From NCBI GenBank assembly GCA_944389315.1, contig CALXLX010000003.1:1-64000 (forward strand): a DNA stretch of 64,000 nt, written 5' to 3'. Shown in pieces: positions 1 to 8,111 of the stretch (position 1 is the first letter of the stretch; every line of letters starts with the position of its first letter). A program made the position numbers and the translations under genes. The notes under the pieces are model-generated. The model was not told the origin of the DNA. It did not search any database and saw only the letters and a program-made list of their open reading frames with translations. The DNA comes from an uncultured Opitutales bacterium. Lineage in GTDB: Bacteria > Verrucomicrobiota > Verrucomicrobiia > Opitutales > Intestinicryptomonadaceae.

Positions 1-397
1 GTATTTTCTCGCGCTCGATTTGCAAAACCAGGGGATAGTCGACGTGTTTGCGTCCATAAAAAGCCCCTGCGCGTTAGTGTTGGCGACGCTGTGCGTATGC
101 ATTTTAGCTCCGGTTGCGGAGGAGCTCGTATTCAGGGGGGTTCTTTACAGGAGTTTGAAATGGCTGGTAAACCCGATACTCGCGGCCATTGTCACTGCGG
201 CCTTATTCGCCCTGATACACAGCTCCGTCTATGCGTTTCCGGCGCTGTTTTTGTTCTCGATTTTGCTGACCTTGTCCTACGAGAAATGCGGAAACATATG
301 TGCGCCCATCGTGCTGCATTCGCTATTCAACCTCTTGAATGTGGCGGCCATTGCGGCGGAAACGGAAATTTATGAGATGCTTCTTAAAAACGTCTAA
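1..397 (+). CDS. CPBP-family intramembrane metalloprotease, 3' part
   Basis: This is the C-terminal part of a polytopic CPBP (CAAX protease/bacteriocin-processing, Abi) protein; the frame is open to the left edge, so the true start lies outside the window. The family signature is visible: an EE-x3-FRG motif (APVAEELVFRGVLYR) in one membrane segment, a conserved FALIHS histidine in the next, and a last ...IVLHSLFNLLN segment with another histidine. Glu-Glu and the two His are the expected catalytic and metal-binding residues. Family members cleave membrane or prenylated substrates or give bacteriocin self-immunity; the substrate here is unknown. Its last 26 bases overlap the chosen thiL start, so the two are probably co-transcribed. 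Confidence 0.85.
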   Translation, partial: YFLALDLQNQGIVDVFASIKSPCALVLATLCVCILAPVAEELVFRGVLYRSLKWLVNPILAAIVTAALFALIHSSVYAFPALFLFSILLTLSYEKCGNICAPIVLHSLFNLLNVAAIAAETEIYEMLLKNV

Positions 398-1331
398 AGG
401 CTCCTGCGGAGAACTCGGGGAGAAGCGTCTGATTTCCAAAATAACGGAGACTATGCGCCGGTACGGGGTTGCTGAGCCTTCTCCGTCGGGTCCGGGGGAC
501 GATTGCGCCGCGCTGCCGGCGAAAAATTTTGGCAGCAACATGCTCTGCACGTCCGACGCCGTGATACTTGGCGTGCACTTCTCCGAGTCCGACAATCCGC
601 GCCTCGCGGGGGCGAAACTTCTTAAGCGCAATATTAGCGACATAGCCGCCATGGGTGGGAAGCCGTTATATGCGCTAAGTTCTGCGATAATATCCAAGAA
701 TCTTTCTGCAAGGTGGCTCGGCGAGTTTTGCCGTGGCCTTTGCGAGGCGGCAAGGGAGTACGGAATAAAGTTTTGCGGCGGGGACCTGGCTCGCGTTGAG
801 GGGAGTTTCTTTTCCATGCATTTATCTTTGCTCGGCTCCGGCGCAAAGAGATTGCTGGCGCGTTCTGGGGGTAAGGAGGGAGATTTGATATACGTGACAG
901 CTCCCTTGGGCGGCAGTTTTGAATCGGGCAAGCATCTGAAGTTTGTCCCGAGGCTGAAAGAGGCTCAGTTCCTTCTGAATTACGGCGGAGTAGGCGCATG
1001 CATGGACATAAGCGACGGTATCGCCTCAGATCTGAAATGCCTGATTCCCGACGGTTGCCGCGCCGTGTTGGAGAATGTCCCGCAAACGGTTTTTCGCGGC
1101 AGGGAAGTGGGGCTGAAAAAAGCCCTTTGCGACGGGGAGGACTACGAGCTCTTATTCTCCCATTCAGGGAATGCCGACAGGCTGCAAAAGGCCTACAAGC
1201 GCAAGTTCGGGAAGGAATTGTACCTCATAGGCCGTTTTGAGAAGGCTTCCAAAAAAGAGGACAGGGGAAAGATATTTGTGAAAACCGCATCCTCCGTTGA
1301 AGAATTTACGGGTTCGGGATTCGAACACTGA
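372..1331 (+). CDS. thiL: Thiamine-monophosphate kinase ThiL
   Basis: ThiL phosphorylates thiamine monophosphate to thiamine pyrophosphate with ATP in the cytoplasm, the last step of cofactor synthesis. The PurM-like fold motifs are present in order: GPGDDCAAL near the N terminus (Mg/ATP aspartates), SDAVILGVHF, a KRNISDIAAMGG stretch, GGDLARVEG (usual form GGDT), MDISDGIASDL, and GEDYELLF toward the C terminus. The frame is open from an ATG at 339, but the ATG at 372 puts the conserved GELGEKRLI segment close to the N terminus as in the family, giving 319 residues. It overlaps the CPBP gene by 26 bases. There is no good Shine-Dalgarno sequence. The 3' end converges on the crcB pair. Confidence 0.9.
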   Translation: MRCFLKTSKGSCGELGEKRLISKITETMRRYGVAEPSPSGPGDDCAALPAKNFGSNMLCTSDAVILGVHFSESDNPRLAGAKLLKRNISDIAAMGGKPLYALSSAIISKNLSARWLGEFCRGLCEAAREYGIKFCGGDLARVEGSFFSMHLSLLGSGAKRLLARSGGKEGDLIYVTAPLGGSFESGKHLKFVPRLKEAQFLLNYGGVGACMDISDGIASDLKCLIPDGCRAVLENVPQTVFRGREVGLKKALCDGEDYELLFSHSGNADRLQKAYKRKFGKELYLIGRFEKASKKEDRGKIFVKTASSVEEFTGSGFEH

Positions 1332-1333
1332 AC

Positions 1334-1366
1334 ATCTGCGGACAGAAAGGGCCGCGCGGATTTTTT
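1334..1366 (+). terminator. Possible terminator between thiL and crcB
   Basis: An imperfect GC-rich inverted repeat (ATCTGCGG against CCGCGCGGAT, with a bulge) is followed by six T. It sits 2 bases after the thiL stop and just before the convergent crcB stop. The stem is interrupted, so the call is tentative. Confidence 0.35.
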
Positions 1367-1370
1367 CAAA

Positions 1371-1757
1371 TCACAGTTTCATGCCAAGCCACGCCAGGGC
1401 CGCACCTGCTGACATTGTAAGAATTGCATATGCGAGAGCGTCGTTTATCCGCTTGAATTTCAGCATGCGCGCAAGCTGAAAGGAAAAAGCGGAAAATGTC
1501 GAGGCGCTTGCGCTGAATCCCACCGCGAGGGCGAAAAACAGGTGTCCGCGGCCTATAAGGGCCAACGCGCTTTCCGAGTTTAGCCAGCCGAGCGCAAAGG
1601 CCGCGACAAGGTTTGTCGCCAAGGTTCCCAACGGGATTCTTCTCGGGGCCCCGCCGGCGGTGTCGAGGCGGTCGGAGAGAAACATTCTCAAAACAGCCCC
1701 GAAGCCTCCAGCCAAGGCTATGCATGCATACACAAGCGCGGTGTTTTGGGGGTTCAT
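1371..1757 (-). CDS. crcB: CrcB-family fluoride channel subunit, divergent copy
   Basis: A 128-residue protein with four hydrophobic segments and the CrcB/Fluc pattern: GGFGAVLRM in TM1, PLGTLATNLVAAFALGW in TM2, and a TFSAF segment in TM3. Fluc proteins are dual-topology dimeric fluoride exporters of the inner membrane. Here the usual GFCGGxTTFST box has become GFSASASTFSA, whereas its neighbour keeps the canonical box. The start codon overlaps the stop codon of the upstream crcB by 4 bases (ATGA), so the two are translationally coupled and probably form a heterodimer, as in organisms with paired crcB genes. Length is normal for the family. Confidence 0.88.
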   Translation of the reverse strand: MNPQNTALVYACIALAGGFGAVLRMFLSDRLDTAGGAPRRIPLGTLATNLVAAFALGWLNSESALALIGRGHLFFALAVGFSASASTFSAFSFQLARMLKFKRINDALAYAILTMSAGAALAWLGMKL

Positions 1758-2155
1758 CGGGCGGCCTTTCCGTATTTATCGGCCGCGGCGTCGATGAGGT
1801 GCACGGATAGGGTGCAAAGCAGCAAATTTGCCGCAAATATGCCCAGGGCGCAGAAAAACTCCCCGCTGTCAGCATAGAGGACAAAATCTTTGCAAACCGT
1901 CGAGAAAGTCGTAAACCCGCCGCAGAAGCCCGTTGCGGCAAAATCTTTAAGGGGGCGGAATTTATGCCCGAATATGCGCCCGGCAAATACGTAAAGGGCC
2001 GATCCGAGAACATTGCATAAGAGTATGGATGCAAGCGGGTTTATCCCCAAGGGCAACACTATGGCCGCCCTCGCCGCCGAACCTATCGCGCCGCCCGCGA
2101 AGACTGCCGCTATTCTGGCCGCCACATCAGATAAAGTGTTTTTTTGCGAATGCAT
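1754..2155 (-). CDS. crcB: CrcB-family fluoride channel subunit, canonical copy
   Basis: Second CrcB/Fluc subunit, about 133 residues from the chosen ATG (MHSQKN...). Motifs are canonical: GGAIGSAARAAI in TM1, NPLASILLCNVLGSALYVFAG in TM2, and GFCGGFTTFSTVCKDF in TM3, which carries the pore-lining Thr/Phe/Ser residues. The frame is open to 2281, but the added N-terminal residues are hydrophilic and not family-like, so the internal ATG at 2155 is preferred. The C terminus overlaps the next crcB gene by 4 bases. The gene is divergent from glmS. I searched the 145-base intergenic stretch for a fluoride-riboswitch core and did not find one. Confidence 0.9.
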   Translation of the reverse strand: MHSQKNTLSDVAARIAAVFAGGAIGSAARAAIVLPLGINPLASILLCNVLGSALYVFAGRIFGHKFRPLKDFAATGFCGGFTTFSTVCKDFVLYADSGEFFCALGIFAANLLLCTLSVHLIDAAADKYGKAAR

Positions 2156-2249
2156 TTTCCCGATAATGTTTCCGTCCGCGCGCATTTTTGCGAAAATCTT
2201 AATCCGTTCAAAAAGGCGGCTGCGGAACAAGGGATACGATTCATTAGTC

Positions 2250-2278
2250 TTGAAAAATATTGGCAAGCAAAAATAATC
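2250..2278 (+). promoter_or_regulatory. Candidate glmS promoter
   Basis: TTGAAA at 2250-2255 is followed 16 bases later by AATAAT at 2272-2277 (17 bases to the overlapping ATAATC). It would start transcription about 15-20 bases before the glmS ATG at 2301, giving a very short leader without Shine-Dalgarno. The same -10 form, AATAAT, occurs before the Gfo/Idh gene at 47.6 kb. Confidence 0.5.
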
Positions 2279-2300
2279 CAATGTTTAAAAATAAAAATCT

Positions 2301-4148
2301 ATGTGTGGTATAACAGGATATATAGGTGCGCGCCAGGCCGCCCCCATATTGTTGGAGGGGCTGTCCAAGTTGGAGTACAGGGGATACGACTCCGCGGGGC
2401 TGGCGCTGTTAAACGGCTCGGAAATGGACGTGAGAAAAAAGAAGGGCAGGGTTTCCGTGCTCGCCCAGGAGGTCAAGAAACATTTCTTCGACTCCCATCT
2501 GGGCATCAGCCACACCCGCTGGGCCACCCACGGAGCCGTCACCGACGCGAACGCCCACCCTCACGTTTCCTCCTGCGGAAATTTTGCGATGGTCCACAAC
2601 GGGGTCATAGAAAACTACGAGAACATAAAGAGTTTTCTGCTCACGAAGGGTTATACATTCCGCAGCCAGACGGACTCCGAAGCCCTCGTGAATCTTATCG
2701 CCTACCACTATTACAAGCTTCCAGAGAATTCGGAGAACCGCTTTCTTGAGTCTGTAAGAAGGGCCCTCTTGCACCTTGAGGGCACATACGGCATAGCGGT
2801 AATATGCCGCATGCAGCCCGACGAGATAATCGCGGCGCGCAAAGGCTCTCCGCTGATAATAGGCATAGGCGACTCCGAGCGCATGGTCTCCAGCGACGTA
2901 TTGGGCTTTTCCGGGCGCGCCAGAAGCGTCATTTATCTCGACGACGGGCAGATAGCCAAAGTAACGGCAGATTCCTGCGAGGTGGTCTCGGCCAACAACG
3001 AGCTTGTCCCCTATGTCACAAACAGCGTAGATTGGGAGCTGGATTCCGCGGAGCTTGGGAGCTTTTCCACATACATGGAAAAGGAGATATTCGAGCAGCC
3101 CAAAGTCATAGAAAACGCCATTCGCGGGAGAATATCCGACGACGCCTCCACGGCTGTTCTAAACGGCCTGAATATGACCCCGTCGGAGATGAGGCAGATA
3201 GACAGAATACTGTTTTGCGCGTGCGGCACGGCGTGGCATGCCTGCCTCGTGGCGGAAAATCTCATTGAGAAATACACGAGGATACCCGTTGAGGTGGAGT
3301 ACGCCAGCGAATTTAGATACCGCAATGCGCCGCTGGACAAAAACACGCTCGCCTTTGTGATAAGCCAAAGCGGGGAGACCATAGACACGCTCGAGGCGCT
3401 GAGGGAGTCGAGGCGCAAGGGCTTTAAGACGCTCGCAATAACAAATTCCGTGGGTTCCACTATAGCCAGGGAGAGCGACGGCGGCCTGTACCAGCATGCG
3501 GGCAGGGAGATAGGCGTTGCATCGACAAAGGCATTCACGTCCCAGATAACGATATGCATACTCATAGCCCTGTATATAGGCCGCATGAGGGATTTGTCCT
3601 TTGCGCAGGGCAAGGAGATAGTGGGCGCGCTGAAGGCTCTGCCGTCGGCCGTGGAGGAGACTTTGAAGCTTGCGCCCGAGCTTAAAAAGCTCGCCGGGAA
3701 ATATTGCAAATATCACGATTTCCTCTTTTTGGGCAGGCTCGACGAGTTCCCCATAGCCCTTGAAGGCGCGCTTAAGCTAAAGGAGATTTCTTACATACAT
3801 GCCGAGGGGTATCCGGCCGCCGAGATGAAGCATGGCCCGATTGCGCTCGTAAGCCCCGAATGTCCAACCCTGATTTTCGCCAACTCGGGGGATATATTCA
3901 ACAAGGTTATCTCAAACGCGCAGGAGATAAAGGCGCGCAAAGGCCCGCTTATAATCGTGACGGACTCTCCTGACAGGTTCCCGGAGGGGCTTGCCGACGA
4001 CGTCGTTGTAATTCCCAAGGTGCACGAGTCCGTGCGCCCGGTGGTATCCACCATACCCATACAGCTGCTCGCCTATTACATAGCCCAGCAGCTTGGGTGC
4101 GATGTCGATAAGCCGCGAAATCTCGCAAAGAGCGTGACGGTCGAATAG
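2301..4148 (+). CDS. glmS: Glutamine-fructose-6-phosphate aminotransferase GlmS
   Basis: GlmS makes glucosamine-6-phosphate from fructose-6-phosphate and glutamine, the entry step to peptidoglycan and LPS amino sugars. The 615-residue length is typical. The N terminus MCGITGYIG provides the catalytic Cys after Met removal; residues 2 to about 220 are the class II glutamine amidotransferase domain (YRGYDSAG, HTRWATHG, HNGVIENY). Two SIS sugar-isomerase domains follow (ISQSGETIDT near residue 353, TNSVGS, and LEGALKLKEISY with EMKHGPIAL), and the chain ends in the family tail KSVTVE. No Shine-Dalgarno is visible before the start. The leader is far too short for a glmS ribozyme. A strong hairpin terminator follows. 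Confidence 0.98.
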   Translation: MCGITGYIGARQAAPILLEGLSKLEYRGYDSAGLALLNGSEMDVRKKKGRVSVLAQEVKKHFFDSHLGISHTRWATHGAVTDANAHPHVSSCGNFAMVHNGVIENYENIKSFLLTKGYTFRSQTDSEALVNLIAYHYYKLPENSENRFLESVRRALLHLEGTYGIAVICRMQPDEIIAARKGSPLIIGIGDSERMVSSDVLGFSGRARSVIYLDDGQIAKVTADSCEVVSANNELVPYVTNSVDWELDSAELGSFSTYMEKEIFEQPKVIENAIRGRISDDASTAVLNGLNMTPSEMRQIDRILFCACGTAWHACLVAENLIEKYTRIPVEVEYASEFRYRNAPLDKNTLAFVISQSGETIDTLEALRESRRKGFKTLAITNSVGSTIARESDGGLYQHAGREIGVASTKAFTSQITICILIALYIGRMRDLSFAQGKEIVGALKALPSAVEETLKLAPELKKLAGKYCKYHDFLFLGRLDEFPIALEGALKLKEISYIHAEGYPAAEMKHGPIALVSPECPTLIFANSGDIFNKVISNAQEIKARKGPLIIVTDSPDRFPEGLADDVVVIPKVHESVRPVVSTIPIQLLAYYIAQQLGCDVDKPRNLAKSVTVE

Positions 4149-4175
4149 GGCTTTGATAAAAACGCTTTTTCCCAT

Positions 4176-4208
4176 AAAAAACCTCCGCGCATCAGGCGGA
4201 GGTTTTTC
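4176..4208 (+). terminator. Rho-independent terminator after glmS
   Basis: Perfect stem: A-run plus CCTCCGC pairs with GCGGAGG plus T-run around a 7-base loop. It lies about 30 bases after the glmS stop. The A/T symmetry means it could also act on minus-strand transcripts from the SGNH gene. Confidence 0.9.
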
Positions 4209-4336
4209 CCTTTAAAACGAAGTCGTCTTTTTCCTATCCTGGCAAGGGCCGTTTTTATATGGGCTCTCGGCGGTTGCGTTTGCTTTTTAGGGCAGGTTTT
4301 CCCTCATGGCAAAAGAGTGCCGCCTTGGGGAGCGTC

Positions 4337-5737
4337 TTAGCGCGCGGATACCTCGCATATTTCAAATGCGTGCGGTTTGGGTTGTGCGGCTTCGTAGGCC
4401 CTCTTTATTAGGTCTTTTATCTCGGCGGACAGTTTATCTTTATTCATGCGGTTTGCGCAGTAGAATTCGTGCACGCCTTTATAGTAGGCGGAGCCTTTGA
4501 ACCGTTTGTCTTCGGGGAAGTTTGTTCGCACATATTCAACCGCCTTGGCAGGATCTGCGCATATTTGCGGGTCTTTTATGTGCTTCAGCTCGACATACGC
4601 GAAATTCCTGAATTTTGAGTATTTGTCCCTCCACTGCTCGCAGAGGCTCAATACTTCCTCGGCCTGTTTATATTGCGGAGTAAGCGCATTGCCTGCGAGG
4701 TTTACACCATCGGAAAGCTCCCGGGCGGAATATTCACCCACGGGTTGGGAATCTATCTTTAGCGCATATTTTTTCCCCGGATTCAAATTTTTTACGGAAA
4801 GTATCTGGCGGTTAAATGTGTTGTTGAAATCGATAAGTTCAGCTATTTTCTTTAGCTCTGCGGAGACGGGAATGGGCAGGGAATATTCCAAGCTTTTAAA
4901 TTTTAGGGCGGAGCCAGTCTTGGAGATGTCCGATATGCTGCAGTTGGCCTCGCGCAAGGCCTTGCCGGAGGAAAAGTCTATTTCCGTTTCCGAAACCACG
5001 GGGCTTTCCCCCATATCGGCTATGTATTTTGCTGCTATGGCAAAGCCTCCGGGGTTTTGCGGGTGAACACGGTCGGCGCTTATTACAGTGGCGGATTTAT
5101 CCGCCTTCTGAAGTTCGCAGTTCAGTTGGTTGGTCTGCCCCCAGATGTCGGCAACTTTGGCCCCGTACTTCGGCGCCGTTTGCTCTACTATGCTTCCGAA
5201 CTCGCGGAGCACACCGTTTGCGCCCGTCAGCGGCTTTTGCTTTGAGCCGGTTGTAGTCTCGTCGTAAATGGAGGGGGTGAAAACCACTACGCGCCCTATG
5301 CCGGCTTCGTTGAACTCCTTGAGCATGCGGTTTAAGTTGTATTTATAGTAGTCTATTACGTATTTTCTGACCTTGGCGATTTTCTCGGGCGGATTCGGCC
5401 TTTCAGTGGAGAAAATGTCCCTGGCGGAGTCGTTCATGCCTATCATAAGAATTATGGCGTCGGGCTTGGGGTTTAATACGTCGCTTTCCATGCGCTTTAA
5501 GATTCCCTCGGCGGTGTCCCCAGATATCCCTTTGGAGACGAAATTCACCTTCATGGACGGAAAGCGCGTTATGTAATAGGCGGTTATGTATTTATTATAG
5601 CGCCCTCCGTGCGTGATGCTATCTCCAAGATAGGTTAGGGTGGAGGAGTCCCCGAGAATTTTTGAGCTTATATTTTCCGCAGCCAGCCCCGCGAAGGCGG
5701 CCACGAATAAGAATAATGCCAATATGCGCTTTTTCAT
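4337..5737 (-). CDS. Secreted SGNH/GDSL-family esterase
   Basis: A 466-residue exported protein with a signal peptide (MKKRILALFLFVAAFAGLAA) and an N-terminal SGNH hydrolase domain. The four blocks are visible: GDSITHGG (nucleophile Ser), GISGDTAEG (oxyanion Gly), IGMNDS (oxyanion Asn) and DRVHPQNPGG (catalytic Asp-x-x-His). Such enzymes remove acetyl or other acyl groups from glycans, among many substrates. The roughly 230 C-terminal residues after the catalytic domain have no motif I recognise. The ATG at 5755 would add six residues; 5737 is preferred because it starts directly at the signal peptide. Its neighbours are GH31 and GH78 enzymes on the same strand, separated by a terminator, which supports a role in glycan deacylation. 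Confidence 0.85.
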   Translation of the reverse strand: MKKRILALFLFVAAFAGLAAENISSKILGDSSTLTYLGDSITHGGRYNKYITAYYITRFPSMKVNFVSKGISGDTAEGILKRMESDVLNPKPDAIILMIGMNDSARDIFSTERPNPPEKIAKVRKYVIDYYKYNLNRMLKEFNEAGIGRVVVFTPSIYDETTTGSKQKPLTGANGVLREFGSIVEQTAPKYGAKVADIWGQTNQLNCELQKADKSATVISADRVHPQNPGGFAIAAKYIADMGESPVVSETEIDFSSGKALREANCSISDISKTGSALKFKSLEYSLPIPVSAELKKIAELIDFNNTFNRQILSVKNLNPGKKYALKIDSQPVGEYSARELSDGVNLAGNALTPQYKQAEEVLSLCEQWRDKYSKFRNFAYVELKHIKDPQICADPAKAVEYVRTNFPEDKRFKGSAYYKGVHEFYCANRMNKDKLSAEIKDLIKRAYEAAQPKPHAFEICEVSAR

Positions 5738-5860
5738 GCCCTTAACTTTATGCATGTTTATATTGTAAACAATATTTTATTTCTGCCGATTTCCCCGTTT
5801 GCCCCCACATGCGCTATTATTCTCAGAGGCTTAATTTTTTTTTAATTTGGCTTGGCATGC

Positions 5861-5898
5861 AAAAAAAAAGGGGAACTGCGCCGCAGGCGGAGTTCCCC
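5861..5898 (-). terminator. Rho-independent terminator after the GH31 gene
   Basis: On the minus strand GGGGAACT pairs with AGTTCCCC around a further self-complementary GC-rich centre, and is followed by nine T. It lies 20 bases beyond the GH31 stop. Confidence 0.9.
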
Positions 5899-5918
5899 GG
5901 TAAGTCGGGCTTTTTATC

Positions 5919-8087
5919 CTATTTCACCACGTAGCTTTCCCCCTCGTCTATGGGGAAGCTTATGTATGCGTTTTCGACCGTTTCAAACGGGATGTCCGCC
6001 CCGTCGGACAGCCTTTTTACGCGCGCGGAAAAGATGTCGGGATTTCTTACGCTCAGGGAGTATTTTTTGCCGTCTGAAAGCGTGTAGAAATGCGCCTCCG
6101 CCTTTTTCCCTACGGCATATATCCTGGCGTTCAGCCCGCCTTGCTTGTCGCGCAACAGAACTATGCCTTTGCCGCCCACGAAACATGGAGTTTTGTTCGT
6201 AGGCATTTTGAAGGCCTTTAAAATCTGCGGACCGGAATATTTCTTGGACGTGTCGAAGTCGAACCAGGCTCCGCCAGGCAAAAATATGTCTCTTTGGCCT
6301 TCCTTGTATTTTGCAAGCAGCGGTGCGGCCAGAATGCTCTCTCCCACAAGCCACTGGTAATCGTCCAGGGAATAGACCTCGGGCGTGTCGGGATATAGCA
6401 GGCACAGAGGAGTCAGCGTGTAGGGGAAGCCCGTCTCATAACTTTTCATCGCCGCGGAATAAAGGTAGGGGACAAGAGCATGGTGGAAATCTGCTATCTT
6501 CTTAAACGTGGCGGCGTCGCGCTCGGGCCAGTTGTCCGGATAGGCGCCGAGGGCGTAGCCGGCCGTCAGTGAAATCAGCCAGCTTTGCCTTAGGGAAATT
6601 TCCGTCTTGTCGAGCTTCTTCATGTTGTGGACGCCGGCGACGTCCGAATAGACGTTTGGAGCGCCGCATATTGCGTATTGCAGGTAGTTTATCGGCATGC
6701 GCGAAGCCATGTCGGAGACGCGGGTGTCGTTTATCCTAAGAAGGGTTCCCGGTGCGGAAAATTCTCCGCAGCGCGCCATTACTAATGCGCCATTGTCCTC
6801 AAGATTGGATATTGTTGCGTTGAATATGGACGTCTCGTAGCCCAGAGGCATCATGGTGTCCTCCTTAATGCCGCATACTCCCCACTTTTTGTACTGCTCA
6901 AAATACCATTCGGCGGCACCCTTCCTGTTGCCGTCTATCAGATAGCAGGGGACTATCGGGAATATGTGGGATGTCAGCTCCGCGGGCTTTCCGCTGGCGG
7001 AATCGAGCAGAAGAATGTCTTTGGCTTTGGCCTCGTCTGAAAGGGGATTCCCGTAGAAGGAAACCACTTTCAAGTCTCTGTCGCGCTTCTTCGTCTTTGG
7101 GTAGTAGGGCCCCCCTGACGGAACGAGATTTATGCGCAAGCCTATCATCCAGGCGATATCGTTTGAACGCATGAATTCGCGGAACTTTTCAGGCTCCGGA
7201 AACTTCGCGCCGAAACGTCCGAAACTTGTCGTGGTGCCGCCTTCGTCCCAGAATCCGGAACCTACAACCGCCCATTTTATCGGGTAGCCCTCCTTGAGAA
7301 ACCTGGACAAAATTTCAGATACGCTCTTCTGGTTGCTGTTCCAGCCGAGAGCGTCCCAAGATTCCCAGCCTATCTCAAACAGGCGGGCTTTCGGCTTTAA
7401 ATCGGCGTAGCCGAGAGCGGACTTTATGCGCTTGAAGCTCGAGTATATCTCCTGGGGCGAGCCTATAATAAGATAGAAGTCCGTCCGACCCTTTCTCGTA
7501 GAAAGCATGGAAAAGCATTCTTCGCCGAGCTTGACGCGGCGCTTGCCCCTGTCGAAAAATACCGCCGCGGAACCGTTTTGCGGAAACAGCACAAAGGTGC
7601 TCGCCCAGCGCTGGCCGCCGCCGTTGTTTACTATGTCGTAAGTTTTCTCCTTCTCGCCGACGAGGTTGAAGGATCCGGAAAATCCGCCGGCGTCGCCGAG
7701 GCCGTGGGCGACTTTCGCCCCTGCGAATTTAAGCTCCACAGTGTTCTCCGCATCGTTTTGCGGAATTATCCCTATCTTGCATACTCCGTCTAAGAAGGAT
7801 ACTTCCGCAAGAGCTTTCTCTCCGCTTTGCGTTTTTAAAAGGAAGTTCTTTATTTGCCCGGTGGCGGACTTCTTCACGGCCTTTGCCACGGGAGAGCCGT
7901 TTATGCTCAGCCCAAAGTCTTTCGAGGCTCCGAAGGCGGTTTTTGAGCCTTCTGCGACTGCGGAAATCTTAAAATTCTTGTCTATTGACACCTTTTTCCC
8001 GCCGTCGGATATAGTTTCCGCCTGGAGGTGCAAGCATGAGGCTGCCAAAAATAGTAGAATTAACGGATATAGTAGCCTGTTTTTCAT
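5919..8087 (-). CDS. Secreted GH31-family glycoside hydrolase
   Basis: A 722-residue exported glycosidase. The N terminus is a signal peptide ending LAASC, a weak lipobox, so it may be a lipoprotein. An N-terminal beta domain (about 25-210) precedes a (beta/alpha)8 barrel with family 31 landmarks: IGWESWDALGW, GSGFWDEGG, and GVCGIKEDTMM near residue 405, which holds the likely nucleophile Asp. Then come LRINDTRVSDMASRMP and YSDVAGVHN. A small C-terminal beta domain ends the chain. GH31 enzymes are retaining alpha-glucosidases, alpha-xylosidases, alpha-galactosidases or sulfoquinovosidases; I cannot assign the substrate. The gene starts 24 bases after the GH78 gene and is almost certainly co-transcribed with it. 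Confidence 0.88.
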   Translation of the reverse strand: MKNRLLYPLILLFLAASCLHLQAETISDGGKKVSIDKNFKISAVAEGSKTAFGASKDFGLSINGSPVAKAVKKSATGQIKNFLLKTQSGEKALAEVSFLDGVCKIGIIPQNDAENTVELKFAGAKVAHGLGDAGGFSGSFNLVGEKEKTYDIVNNGGGQRWASTFVLFPQNGSAAVFFDRGKRRVKLGEECFSMLSTRKGRTDFYLIIGSPQEIYSSFKRIKSALGYADLKPKARLFEIGWESWDALGWNSNQKSVSEILSRFLKEGYPIKWAVVGSGFWDEGGTTTSFGRFGAKFPEPEKFREFMRSNDIAWMIGLRINLVPSGGPYYPKTKKRDRDLKVVSFYGNPLSDEAKAKDILLLDSASGKPAELTSHIFPIVPCYLIDGNRKGAAEWYFEQYKKWGVCGIKEDTMMPLGYETSIFNATISNLEDNGALVMARCGEFSAPGTLLRINDTRVSDMASRMPINYLQYAICGAPNVYSDVAGVHNMKKLDKTEISLRQSWLISLTAGYALGAYPDNWPERDAATFKKIADFHHALVPYLYSAAMKSYETGFPYTLTPLCLLYPDTPEVYSLDDYQWLVGESILAAPLLAKYKEGQRDIFLPGGAWFDFDTSKKYSGPQILKAFKMPTNKTPCFVGGKGIVLLRDKQGGLNARIYAVGKKAEAHFYTLSDGKKYSLSVRNPDIFSARVKRLSDGADIPFETVENAYISFPIDEGESYVVK

Positions 8088-8111
8088 TGTGTCTTATATT
8101 TTATATGGATT

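Noticed and set aside
2156-2300. Possible fluoride riboswitch upstream of crcB, or glmS ribozyme upstream of glmS
   Set aside because: No fluoride-riboswitch core was recognised on the minus strand, and the glmS leader downstream of the candidate promoter is only about 20 bases, too short for the ribozyme.
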